Shown here piece by piece: positions 1-10,104 of a DNA stretch of 35,195 nucleotides. Origin of the DNA: Butyriboletus loyo. Lineage: Eukaryota > Basidiomycota > Agaricomycetes > Boletales > Boletaceae. The notes beneath the pieces were generated by a model. That model searched no databases and was not told the origin of the DNA. It was given only the letters and a program-made list of their open reading frames with translations. Made by a program: the position numbers and the translations under genes. Every line of letters starts with the position of its first letter. Within the stretch, counting starts at the first letter, position 1. The stretch is taken from contig JBBPSI010000241.1 in the NCBI GenBank assembly GCA_038093515.1, positions 1 to 35,195 of the forward strand, given 5' to 3'.

Positions 1-242
1 GAGACATCACACTCCATCGATACGGCCCTCCCAACGCATACGTCGCTAGACACACAAATACCCCAAACCGTTTCTCTTCCTCCGCTCTGCGTTTCGTCCA
101 ACCATCACACAGCGGCATTATCCCTCACAAAAAATATCTCAATTTCACAACGAAAGCGTGGCATAAACATTGCATTGCATTGCATGTAGACATACGAGAC
201 AATTGGATAATCGGAATAACAACCACATGCTCAAAAGTTGAT

Positions 243-925
243 TTAGATGAAACCAATCTACAGCGGCCTGTCAGTGCGTAGCATCGCTTATGATGAGACG
301 TCATCACCTTGTTGGCAACATCCAACGCGTCGTGGTCAGGTGCAAGGCGGACGTATGCCTTCTTCTTTCCGTCCGGTCTACGATCCTTCAGCGTCGATCC
401 GATCGATAACACGTATGCCTTACCGGATGAGCGTGTTCACCTTGGCAGCCTGCACGTCGTAAAGCTTCTTCACAGCGTCCTTGATTTGACGCTTGTTCGA
501 CCGAATGTCAACAACGAACACCAGCGTGTTGTGCTCCTCAATCTTTTTCATCGCAGACTCCGTGTTCAAAGGTCTGCCACCCACACCGTGTCAGCATCCA
601 CTCCCGTTAAAAAAGTACCCAGCAACACGCACGAGACGATAGTCCGGAACTCGTCCATTCTGGGTGCATGTGGAATCGATTTCCGGGGGTACTTGGGGTT
701 GCGACGAAGCTTCAACGTCTTTGGTCGGCGGAACGTCACAGAGAAACGGGGCTTGCGTGATGAATGTGAGTGAACGCCCTGCAGCGCAGCTTTTTTGGCG
801 GCCTTGGCCTTGGCATCTTTCGAGGATTTGCCTGGGGCTGTCACCGATAGTCAGTCATGAACAGTGTGAACGACTGGACTCTACACACCTGCTGCCTTGC
901 CCTTCGTCGTTTTCGTGGTGGCCAT
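243..925 (-). CDS. rpl23a: Ribosomal protein uL23 (L23a/Rpl25), five exons
   Basis: Large-subunit ribosomal protein uL23, which binds 25S/28S rRNA near the peptide exit tunnel. I assembled five exons by hand: 925-889, 837-633, 573-424, 377-308 and 257-243, with introns of 51, 59, 46 and 50 bp, all GT-AG. Phases agree and give 158 residues plus stop, the usual family length. Landmarks are a Lys/Ala-rich N-terminus ([10 protein letters not shown]), GVHSH, the block [47 protein letters not shown] and the C-terminal ANK-IGFI. The last exon codes only IGFI and the stop. The ATG at 925 gives the expected MA start. No premature stop or frameshift is present, unlike everything to its right. It is the only clear housekeeping gene in the window. 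Product seen with high certainty; the exact 5' UTR is not visible. Confidence 0.96.
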
Positions 926-2141
926 GCGTGATTCCGAGTCTAAGGGGCAAGTGAATGAGTACCAACCTCGGGCGAAATGTATCAGCTGCTGCAACAACTC
1001 GGCCGGACATGGCTCGTGCCAACAAAAACCCAACCTCCCAGCCCCGACATCCAGCCAGACCTCATTCGATCCACCTCAAACACTCGTTCCTTCAGGAACC
1101 AAACGCATGTCGTGTATACAAACCACATCGACGAGGTTGCTGGGCAGCATAAATGACGATATAGACTGCTTACCTTGATGAGATCAGGCCTTGTTCGTCG
1201 AGGAGGATGTGTGCTGAATCAAGGCCTGTCCTCATTCGGCTGTTGCCGGTTCGTGACTAGTGGCTGTGCATACCAAGACGGATTTTCCCGTTCACATGAC
1301 GATTTCATCCTATCTTCTTTGTCTCAGACTCCAGAGTTCATGCAACGAAACAAGCGCCATTCAATCTCCCTTATGGGCGCTCCCTGGGCGCCCCCTCCGT
1401 TCTTGCAGCCAAGGCGAGTAAGGAATGATAGTGTGATGACAGAACCTCCGAAGCAGAAAGCAAAAGCCAAGGGTTTGCCCTTTCTCACCAAAGACCTTAC
1501 GCACACCCTCGTCGTATGTCCATCTCCCGACGAGGATCCAGTCACCAGTATCATGGAAGAAACTATATGACCTCGATGAGAACGTCTGCGGCCATATATC
1601 AAGCATCCTCGGCAGAGCCCAAACATTGCGGATTCATACATTCGAGCGATATGAACATCCCTGTGAGTCGGATCCCCGTGTCAACCGAGGCTATGTTAAA
1701 ACCAGCTTAATCAATCATTCGAGCGACGTGATAGCCTTGCGCGCGCCAACACGCCAGACGCGAAAGAATCGATGGATGACTGGGATCCCGTTTAGAAGGA
1801 CACTGCAAGCTTCACCTAGTGTTTCCGCGCGTCGTGTTTGCGTCATCAATATATCTGCGTTGTTCTCGATTCCCCTGCTACGGGAATACATAAATCAAAC
1901 ATCGTCACGGTCGTGTTGTACATCATCTTCCCCGAATACCCCGAACCAGTCCTCAAATCGGCAACCACGAAGTGTCACAGATCGTCACACTGCCGGATTC
2001 AGACTCCGCCCAGCTCTGCCCTCGGCTGGTACATAACATATACATAACATAGATATCGGTCTCGAAATGGCCATATGTGAAACTCCGCGTCAGCATATGC
2101 TCGGCGAGTGACAGCTAGCGTGACAAAAGCATGTTACATGA
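926..2141. other. Unassigned intergenic DNA upstream of uL23
   Basis: It must hold the uL23 promoter at its left edge. Two overlapping open stretches at about 1320-1650 look mildly protein-like: plus strand, containing WKKLYDLDENVCGHISSILGRA at about 1554-1619, and minus strand, containing HDTGDWILVGRWTYDEG. Neither resolves into a gene with splice sites I trust, and I recognise no family. No LTR, terminal repeat or transposase similarity to the rest of the window is visible. The right edge at about 2142-2155 is where retrotransposon sequence begins abruptly. Confidence 0.5.
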
Positions 2142-2918
2142 TCAGAAAACTACTGGAGGGTAACCTCTTTGGGGCTGCTGCGAATACGGCCTCCATTGCT
2201 GCGCTTGCCCCGTTCCCCTCTCTGCGTACATCTGTTCGAAGGATCTTCCTGTCCTTCTGAACTCCTCAACCAAATTGTTAAAGTCCTCAAGCACGTCTTC
2301 CGAGCATGAGAGAAATACTTGTTTGTAAATCTCATATTTGACAGCTCGCTTTAGGAGCTCAATAGTGTGTTTAGGTTCACACTCGGATTGCTGGTAGAGG
2401 ACTTTGAACCTTTCTAGGAAGGTGTCGATTTGTGTTTGGCCCTGAGTAAGTGCGGCCAATTTTCTTAGTGCCTGATGAGCAAGCACGTCGATTTGGAAGT
2501 GGCCCCTGATCATGGCCTGTAGGTACTCCCATTCTGGCCAAGCCAGATCCTTTTTTCTTCCTTTAGATCTGTCGAGAGGATCTATGTATTTTTCCTCTTC
2601 CATGACATAATCTTCCAGAACGAGTTGAGAGAAGTCCTGGCCTTTGCCCTTAATGCGGCTAAGTACGGCCACCATTCGGAGCTTGTCTGTTTTCCAGGTG
2701 TTGACGGACACCCAGACTTTGAGGGAAGTCCACCAATGATGGAACTTTTCTCTGTCGCCGTCCCATTCCCCTGGGTCAGCAACCTTTTTCGAAATTCCTC
2801 CTTGGGTATCTTTTTCCAACCACTGCGCGAAGAGGGCGCACAATGTTTGGTCGTCGTAGATGGCGGCAGGGACATAGTCGGAGGGAGCGGGGGTGTAAGA
2901 CGGACCGGGATCAGACAT
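2142..2918 (-). pseudogene. Gypsy-1 gag, N-terminal part, truncated
   Basis: Capsid-type Gag of a Ty3/Gypsy element. It starts MSDPGPSYTPAPSD and carries the conserved stretch ADPGEWDGDREKFHHWW, then FQIDVLAHQALRKLAALTQGQ and LERFKVLYQQSECEPKH, closely matching Gag of gypsy-2 at 27321-28510 in this window. Homology stops at YSQQPQRGYP, about 12 bp into the left end; the last residues (PVVF) are read from flanking DNA. The Gly-rich region and CCHC zinc knuckle seen in gypsy-2 are missing. The frame upstream of MSDPG is also conserved (LGSEYSTDFPDDDQKR versus LGSETSEDFLVDDEKR in gypsy-2), so the true Gag start may lie further upstream. Confidence 0.85.
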
Positions 2919-3684
2919 CCTCTTCTGGTCGTCGTCTGGGAAATCCGTGGAGTACTCGGAACCCAGTTTGGTAATTGGAAGTTAAAAGAAGTTGGGGGCG
3001 GAGGGAAAGGGGTGATTCTTGAATCTTCTTCGGCAACCTTTTTCTTCGGCTGAACCGGCTTCTTTGGCAAAAAACAAAAAGGAAAGCTACGAGGTGTAAA
3101 GACCCTTACTGTCTCCTATCTTCCAAGGTGACTCTGGGGGACTCTGCAACAAGTAGAACGTAAAAAGTATTTTTTCGAACGGAGGTAGTATCTCCGACGA
3201 AGCTTTGTCCGGTAATGGACGGTTACGGGTAAAAATCTAGTTACGACTAGTTGACAAATTTTGAATGATTTTTCTGGTTCTACCTCCCGTGTTACCGCAG
3301 GGACTACGGTTTATGAATGACTCAGCCAAAGGGATTTGGGGGTCCCTAAGTCGTCCTTCGCAAATTGGGCACGACCCCAATGCGGACTATCAACTCCAAG
3401 GGAGCGATGGAGAATGAATTTTAACAAGTAGTCTACGCGAGACACAAAATCTACCCTTCCAAGGGGTTCCCCTAAAAGCGGTGGGGGCAATCAGAAATGA
3501 AAACTGCTGAACGCGCAGTAACGGCTCTAAACCCTGAGCACCAGGTTATCCTGTAAGAGGGAAGATCTGCTCCGTCAAGTGGAGGCCTACTGGAAGTGCG
3601 GATAGGGAAACGAAACAGGTACACTATTGGCCAAACGCTGACAAGCACGCTACCCCTACCCTGGGGACCAGGTGTGTATCTGAA
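2919..3684 (-). other. Gypsy-1 5' leader between LTR and gag
   Basis: Counterpart of the gypsy-2 leader at 28511-29413: shared blocks include the reverse of 'ctgtctcctatcttccaa', the run 'ggtagtatctccgacgaag' and 'ctcagccaaagggatttgg'. The part nearest gag differs: it encodes a basic/Pro-rich stretch (MPKKPVQPKKKVAEED, start at 3070) in a frame other than gag, where gypsy-2 has a hydrophobic segment. The 11-nt primer-binding site found in gypsy-2 next to the LTR is absent here; about 12 bp are missing at the LTR edge. No independent gene is supported. Confidence 0.7.
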
Positions 3685-4179
3685 TGTTACGAGACAACGA
3701 AGTTATCAAGTCACACGAAGTTCCACTACTGTTGCAGTACTACACAGGTACTGGCGAGGTGTAATGAGGATAGCTCAAATCTTAATCTCTCAACTGTTGC
3801 CAGCGAATAAGACAAGTGGTTAAAGCTAGGGAATCCTAGCCGCAACCACGAGCCCTTTTATATTGTACAGGGATGCGCACAGACCATGCTGTGCGTGAGA
3901 TAAACTACTATACATGGATAGACTAAAGAAGAGAAGCGCGACGGTGATTAACCACACGAGGCGCGGGGATCAAAAAGAAGAGAAGTAAACGGAGATTAAA
4001 TACATGTGTCGTGACGTCATAGAGTCTAGGTCTGTCTAGGCCATGACATCATATGCTTAGTCAGCAAGAGATCACATGTAAGTTCCCACGATCACGTGCG
4101 CTATGTCACGTGACCTTTGAAAGTGAAAACGACTAAGTCCGAAGTGCAAGTGTACGAATAAAATGTTATGATTATAACA
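3685..4179 (-). repeat. LTR family A (5' LTR of the inverted gypsy-1 piece)
   Basis: 495-bp LTR, ends TGTTAC...ATAACA as read on the plus strand, same family as the gypsy-2 LTRs (23821-24284, 29414-29877). It reads outward from the leader and gag on its left, so it is the 5' LTR of that minus-strand piece. It contains a perfect TGACGTCA at 4012-4019, CACGTG at 4093-4098 and TCACGTGA at 4106-4113. Its outer end abuts gag C-terminal coding sequence of opposite orientation at 4180, so it has no matching 5-bp duplication. Confidence 0.9.
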
Positions 4180-4397
4180 CCTACGTACAAGGATGGGTTC
4201 CAGTCAATTCTGCAGAGGTAAACCCTCCAAAGAATTCTTATCAGTCAAGGCCTTTACTGGCACCACCTGTGGTTGGAGCACCACAACAAGGAGAAACCTC
4301 CCAGCACACCGTGTATATGGGAGAAGACACTAGAGCGTACTGGGCAGATCTATTTGCCTGTGAGGCAAAGGAAAAGGCCACGAAGGCTTTAAAATAA
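4180..4397 (+). pseudogene. Gypsy-1 gag, C-terminal end
   Basis: Reads TYVQGWVPVNSAEV...SYQSRPL...PPVVGAPQQGETSQ...GEDTRAYWADLFACEAKEKATKALK and stops at TAA 4395-4397. It matches the C-terminus of gypsy-2 Gag nearly residue for residue. The first codon overlaps the end of the inverted LTR, so there is no start. Relative to gypsy-2, about 78 residues (including the zinc knuckle) are missing between this piece and the inverted N-terminal piece at 2142-2918. Confidence 0.88.
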
Positions 4398-4426
4398 AGA
4401 AGTTGCTTAGTGCAGGGGTGTCTAAG
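4388..4426 (+). promoter_or_regulatory. Probable -1 ribosomal frameshift site, gag to pol
   Basis: Heptamer T TTA AAA (4388-4394) lies in the gag frame, immediately followed by the gag stop TAA. Pol is open in the -1 frame across this point. A 5-bp stem (CTTAG 4406-4410 with CTAAG 4422-4426) sits 11 nt downstream of the heptamer. Heptamer, stop and stem all recur in gypsy-2. X XXY YYZ heptamers followed by structure are the known eukaryotic -1 signal; use in this element is inferred. Confidence 0.65.
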
Positions 4427-6597
4427 GGACTGGACAATATTTCTTCTTCTTCTTTTCATAATCATTTCTCCTCACTATATACATTTTCGGACTCTAATGT
4501 AGATGGAAATGAACTTTTAGATAAGAAACCTGAGTTGTCGATTAGTTCGGTGTTTACAAATTTGTCTTCGGATGTAAGCGTAGATGTTCCCGGATTGATT
4601 GATTGTGAAGGGGATGATGATGATTCTTTCCCATGTATGTCACAGAATATATCTATAGAACCCGAAAGAGAGTCTCCTATTGTGAGCTCGGTGCCAGGAA
4701 AGTGCATGCTTAATTCTCTTTTGAGCCAAATGAACACATGATCTTCGCTTTCTTCCTCTTCTAATTATAAATCCCCTATCAAATCTTCTCTGATGTTCAG
4801 TGGAGATTATTCCCCAGTGGTGAAAATCACTTACCAGTCAAACACTACTTGGCGAACTCGTTTGCTTAAGGCTTTGCTGGATATGGGAGCAGTCAATACC
4901 TTCATTGACAAAAACTATTGCAATACACGCAAAATTGATCTGGTTCCATTACCAAGTTCCATGGAAGTTATCAATGCTGACAGCTCTAAAGGAGTGATAG
5001 GTCACATTATGCACAAAGCTTCCTTATTTATGGAAATTGATAGACATTATGAAGCCATTGAAGCATATGTTTCACTTCTAGGTTCTCATCAAATGATTAT
5101 TGGCTACGACTGGTTTGCACGCCATAATCCGGACATTGATTGGTGTTTTAAAACTATTTCTTTCAATCACTGTTCTCCTTACTGTAAAGTCATTGCGAAC
5201 TCTATTTCTTCATCGAACCTTACTTCTTGCTGTATGATAGAACCAGGAGTTGCCGAAAAGGTACCCGCTGTATACCACAATTATTTAGATGTTTTCTCTG
5301 AGGACAAGGCAGCAAGAATGCCTGAGTGGAAACCTTGGGATCACACAATAGATCTCAAACCCGATTTCGTACCAAAAAAGGGCCGTGTCATTCCAATGTC
5401 CGACAAAGAACAGGACCAAATCAGGAGTTTCATGGAAAAAGAACTAAAAAAGGGTTACATAAGACCGTTGAAGTCACCCCAGATGGTCCCTGTATTCTTT
5501 ATTCCCAAGAAAACTGGAGACAAGCGATTGGTCATGGACTATTGATATCTAAATGACGGAACCATTAAAAATGGTTACCCATTACCCCTTATCCCGCAGT
5601 TAATCGATAGGCTTAAAGGTGCCAATATCTTTACTGCACTGGATCTTCGATGGGGATTTAATAATATCCGTATCAAGGAAGGAGACGAGTGGAAAGCCGC
5701 GTTCGTTATGCCAATCGGGGCTTATGAACCCACCGTCATGTACTTCAGGCTTACCAATTCTCCGCCCACCTTCCAAAATATGATGAATGACATCTTCAAT
5801 GATATGTATGCATGCATCATTATTTATATTGATGACCTTATGATATTCACAAAAGGAAAAATAAGGGCAGAGCATGAGGAAAAAGTAAAAGAAGTACTCC
5901 AATGCCTTCGAGAAAACGACCTATATGTAAAACCAGAAAAATGTGTATTCTCTTTGGACAAAGTGGACTTTTTAGGTATGGTAGTTTCCAGGAACGGTGT
6001 TGAAATGCAGTTGAAGAAGACAGATGCCATCCGAGACTGGCCAACGCCCTCGCATCTGAAGCAGGTTCAAGCATTCCTAGGATTATGTAATTATTATCAA
6101 AGATTCATTGAGAGCTTCTCGGAGATTGTTTGACCCCTCAATAACTTAACAAAAAAGGATACCCCTTTCAAATGGGGTAAGAATGAACAAACAGTGTTTG
6201 ACATGTGAAAAAGAAGTTTCACACAGTGCCATTATTGGCCTACCCTGATCGAGACAAGGAAATGCGGGTAGAAACAGATGCTTTGGATATAGCAGTGGGC
6301 ACTGTCCTTTCCGTAAAAGGATCGGATGACCTCTGGCAACCCTGCACATTCCTTTCCCACTCCTTCGATGCTGCGGAATGGAATTATCCAATCTATGATA
6401 AAGAACTGCTGGCAGTAATACACGCCTTGGAAGAATGGTGACATTATTTAATCAGCAGAGAAGGGTTTGAGATCTGGACAGATCACAAGAACCTGGAGTA
6501 CTGGAAGAAGCCGCAAACATTGTCAGGACGACAAGCATGATGGCACGCACTTTTATAGGAATTCATTTATTTATTCATTTACAAACCTGGCTCAACC
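4398..6597 (+). pseudogene. Gypsy-1 pol, protease-RT-RNase H part
   Basis: Frame enters from the -1 site and runs through a Ser/Asp-rich linker. A protease-like motif LLDMGAVNTFID follows at about 4873 (Met where Ser or Thr is usual). RT then shows TGDKRLVMDY, YPLPLIPQLIDRL, FTALDLRWGFNNI and catalytic YIDD near 5826; RNase H shows PLLAYPDRDKEMRVETDA and NYPIYDKELLAVIHALEEW. In-frame stops lie at 4739-4741, 5543-5545 and 6131-6133; a frame change follows near 6200, and further TGA/TAG codons lie at about 6205, 6439, 6538 and 6557. Several replace CGA or CAG of gypsy-2, so they are C-to-T changes. The segment ends where LTR A is inserted, within KPGST-NGRADA. Confidence 0.9.
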
Positions 6598-7095
6598 TGT
6601 TATGAGACAATGATGTTATCAAGTCACACAGGGTTCCGCAACTGTCGCAGTGCTACACAAGTACTGGCGAGGTGTAATGAGGATAGCTCGGGCCTTAATC
6701 TCTCAACTGTTGCCAGTGAATAAGACAAGTGGTTAAAGCTAGGGAATCCTAGCCGCAACCACAAGCCCTTTTATATTACAAGGGAATGCACACAGACCAA
6801 GCAGTGGGTGAGATTAGTTACTATACATGTATATACGAAGGGAGTCACAGGTCAACGATGATGGGAAATAGAAGTCAATGGCGATCAAAAAGAAGAGAAG
6901 CAAATGGAGATTAAATACATGAGGTGTGATGTCATAGAGTCTGGGTCAGTCTGGACCGCGACGTCATATGCTTAGTCAGCTTGTGGTCACATGTATAATC
7001 CCACGATCACGTGTGCTTAAGTCACATGACCTTTGAAAGAGAAATATGACAAAGTCCGAATGCAAAAGATGGTTATAAGAGATACAATTATAACA
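6598..7095 (-). repeat. Solo LTR family A
   Basis: 498 bp, ends TGTTAT...ATAACA, orientation as in gypsy-2. Target duplication caacc at 6593-6597 and 7096-7100, perfect. It splits the RNase H/integrase linker of gypsy-1 (KPGST | NGRADA), so it arrived after gypsy-1. Confidence 0.93.
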
Positions 7096-8226
7096 CAACC
7101 AATGGCAGAGCAGATGCGTTATTGCATCGAGCAGACCATGGTGAAGCTGTTATGGACCATAATACGAATATTACAGTACTTCCACCAAACCTTTTCCTTA
7201 ATAAAGTTTCTCTTTCTTCTTCCTTTTATAATACATTACAACAAGAATCTGAAACACAAAAACAAAAAGAAATACCTGGATTTTATTATGATATGGATCA
7301 ATCTGTATTTATTAACGAAAAGAAAAAAGTCTTCATGCCTGAGGCACTTAGGATACAGTTACTTAATATTTGCCATGATTTGCCGATAGCTGGACACTCG
7401 GGACAGGCCTGAATAGCTCATCTTCTCACATGGCATTTCACATGGCCTGGTGTTACAAAAGACATCAAACATTATGTAGATAGCTGCCAAGCGTGCTCCC
7501 TCATGAAGGGCAAGCAAAATGCACCAGCAGGTAAATTATTACCACTTCCTATGGCTAATCATCCATGGAAAGACATTTCCGTTGATTTCATTACTGGACT
7601 TCCTATTTCAAACGGCTTTGATGCCATTTGTACTATAGTCGACTGCTTCTTGTTATAATCATAACATTTATTCGTACACTTTCATTTTGGACTTAGTCAT
7701 TTTGCTTCAACTTTCACTTTCAAAGGTCACGTGACATAGCACACGTGATCGTGGGAACTTACATGTGATCTCATGCTGACTAAGCATATGATGTCATGGC
7801 CTAGACCAGGCCTAGACTCTATGATGTCACGACACATGTATTTAATCTCTGTTTACTTCTCTTCTTTTTGATCCCCGCGCCTCGTGTGGTTAATCACCGT
7901 TGCGCTTCTCTTCTTTAGTCTAGCCATGTATAGTAGTTCATCTCATGCACAGCATGGTCTGTGCGCATCTCTGTATAATATATAAAGGCTTGTGGTTAGA
8001 CTAGGATTCCCTAGTTTTAACCACTTGTCTATTCGCTGGCAACAGTTGAGGATTAAGTTGAAGCTCCAGTCTTATACCTGCCAGGTACTTGTGTATACCT
8101 GCAACTGTAGTGGACCGCTTGTGGCTTGGTATTTGCACTAGCATTCGACTGTGCGTTGCCTTCGCAACACTTCTCCAAGGAAGTTGTTTACATCCCCTGT
8201 AAAATGACTACTTCTTCTAAGGAGTT
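7096..8226 (+). pseudogene. Gypsy-1 pol, zinc-binding integrase part, interrupted
   Basis: Continues NGRADALLHRADHGEAV, then FLNKVSLSSSFYNTL, the HHCC zinc-binding region (ICHDLPIAGHSGQA, stop, AHLLTWHFTWPGV, YVDSCQACSLMKGK), then WKDISVDFITGLP with the first catalytic Asp, and TIVDCF. LTR A (7651-8169) interrupts here; the frame resumes SKEVVYIPCKMTTSSKE at 8170-8226 and is then cut by LTR B. Joining across both duplications gives the same residues as gypsy-2. The TGA at about 7410 is one nonsense change. Confidence 0.9.
7651..8169 (+). repeat. Solo LTR family A, diverged copy
   Basis: 519 bp, starts TGTTATAATC and ends TTCGCAACA. Target duplication cttct at 7646-7650 and 8170-8174, perfect. 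It is a diverged subfamily member, with a longer 3' end than the gypsy-2 LTRs. It is inserted in the integrase coding region of gypsy-1. Confidence 0.92.
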
Positions 8227-9046
8227 TGTTACAGTTTTGCCCCTAAGCGTACCCCGCCACTCGTTTTCCCACGCTCACGCATCCCCGCCGCCCCCGCCAT
8301 CTTGTGATGCCACCCATCGCCTGCTCCTTAGTCGCCTAGTGGATGTTATCCACTTCCCCGGTCGTCCTGCGAGTCTCAGTGACGCTACACTGAGATAGCC
8401 CCTGTCTCGTCGCCCCGTTGGGCCGGACCCACAGCTGAGCTGTCACGTCCTCTTGTTCTTTATCCAATGACATTTGTTGCATCACGTGACTAGCACGTGA
8501 TTAGATTACGATGTGTTATACCTTCGCATCAAGACCTGTATCCAAGGGCTCCGTCGTTCACGCACCCTTTGCCCTGTGGGCCACACCTCGAGGACATCGT
8601 CACTTCACCTTCTGATCTTCCTATTCGTTGACGATGTCGCCACCTTGCTCAGAGCTTCGCTCCCTTGTTACCAGCACTTTGCCGCTCCACATTTTATGGT
8701 TATGACTCGACGCGACTCATAACCCTTCACCCTCGCTGCCACGCACAGCTCGGTCTGTGCGCCATATCTATTCAGTATATATACCAGCGTACTTAGCATA
8801 GTACAGCTTCTCTAGCTAATTCTACACATCTACCAAGTGCATAGTAATCTAGCAGTATACCCCATCTGCCGATTGAGCCGATAAGTCTCTATTCGATCTT
8901 GACTGGTCGCTACCACTCGACATCTCAAGACACTTGCTCAGCAGAAGCCCGATAGCGTCGTCTACGCGAGTCAGCCACTTTCCTCATTAGGCTCGAGCCC
9001 CTAGTCAAGTGCTCGCTGCTAGTTATTGTGCGCTATCAGCGTAACA
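8227..9046 (-). repeat. Solo LTR family B
   Basis: 820 bp, TGTTACAG...GCGTAACA on the plus strand, opposite in orientation to the other three B copies (14066, 22556, 33356). Target duplication gagtt at 8222-8226 and 9047-9051, perfect. No internal region of a B element occurs in this window, so the coding partner of this family is unknown from here. It lies in the gypsy-1 integrase. Confidence 0.92.
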
Positions 9047-10069
9047 GAGTTAGCTCTCATATTTAGAGACAATGTTTGGTGCATTCATGGACTTCCTTGT
9101 ACTATAGTTTCAGATTGTGGACCCCAGTTTGTATCGGACTTTACCACAGAGCTTTGCAAGCTTCTTGGCATTTCCCAGAAGATCTCTACAGCATACCATC
9201 CCCAATCTGATGGTCAAATCAAATGGATAAATAGGGAAATGGAATAATATTTACATACCTATGTGGCTAAAAAACAGGAAATGTGGGCCGATTGGATCAA
9301 GATCGCCCAGTTTAACCATAACAATTCTCTTACCACTGCCACGGGTACTATTCCATTCCCTATTACACATAATTATTATCCTAGAGTTGGGTTTGAGAAG
9401 TCTTCCAATACGTTAGCCGGAGATTTCGCATCCAGTGCCAGGAAAGCACATGCCAAGGTCAAAGAAGCATTGGAGGAAGCTCGCAAGCGCATGGTATCAC
9501 AGGCCAATAATAGACGATTGGTTGCACCCGATTACAAAATTGGAGATAGTGTGTGGCTCAGTACGGAAAACTTGAAGTTGCCATACACTGCACGAAAACT
9601 CATGCAGTGTTGGATTGGTCCTTATCGGATCAAAGCTCTCAAACCAAATGCTGTCGAACTTCAGCTGCCAAGCAGCATGTGGATTCATCCTGTGGTCAAT
9701 GTTTCTCGCATTAAACCTTACCAGGAAACCCTTGCAGGACAACCTGTCTTGCATCCTGATCCAGTCAATGTCATGGACGAAGGATACTCGGAATTCGAGG
9801 TTGATTACATCGTCGCCTCCAGGATGAAGCATAGAAAGTTGGAGTATTTAGTGCATTGGCAGGGCTATGACGAAACAGATTGCACATGGGAACCAGTATC
9901 CAATCTGGGCAATTTGCAAGATGTAATCGCGGATTATCACCATGCCCACCCTTCCACCCCTCGCCCCCTTCATGGCCTATCACTCTTTGAATTTTCTTCA
10001 TTATTTAAGGAGTATGGTCCTGAGCATGGAACCACCTATCAAGGAACTCATCTGGAATACGAGTCCTAG
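9047..10069 (+). pseudogene. Gypsy-1 pol, integrase core and chromodomain
   Basis: Integrase core IFRDNVWCIHGLPCTIVSD (second Asp), FVSDFTTELCKLLGI and AYHPQSDGQ (Glu region, reading QIKWINREME here, then a TAA at about 9246). The long open part from 9263 carries YKIGDSVWLST, LPSSMWIHPVVNVSRIKPY and a C-terminal chromodomain (YSEFEVDYIVASRMKHRKL, then YLVHWQGYDETDCTWEPVSNL). Chromodomains at this place are known to target integration to H3K9-methylated chromatin. It ends at TAG 10067-10069. The core is almost identical in layout to gypsy-2 at 24296-26140. Confidence 0.93.
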
Positions 10070-10080
10070 GGGGGGGAAAG
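10067..10080 (+). promoter_or_regulatory. Polypurine tract of gypsy-1
   Basis: Run AGGGGGGGGAAAG directly before the 3' LTR start at 10081, overlapping the pol stop. Such tracts prime plus-strand DNA synthesis. Gypsy-2 has the same tract at 24285-24297 on the minus strand. Confidence 0.85.
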
Positions 10081-10104
10081 TGTTATAATCATATCTCTTA
10101 TAAC

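Noticed and set aside
125..954. Several plus-strand open frames over the uL23 gene
   Set aside because: They are antisense shadows of the uL23 exons, which assemble perfectly on the minus strand.
1175..2036. Open stretches on both strands upstream of uL23 that look partly protein-like
   Set aside because: The readable stretches overlap in opposite strands, switch frames without good splice sites and match no family I know.
2919..3684. Possible env-like or extra gene in the gypsy-1 leader
   Set aside because: Only a short basic frame out of phase with gag is present, and most of the leader has no coding signal.
7033..7389. Alternative frame with KNLKHKNKKK in the gypsy-1 pol region
   Set aside because: The overlapping frame from 7096 matches gypsy-2 pol; this one is a shadow.
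8126..8398. Apparent gene spanning an LTR end, 8126-8398
   Set aside because: It crosses the border between LTR A, a short gypsy-1 piece and LTR B, so it is a chance frame.
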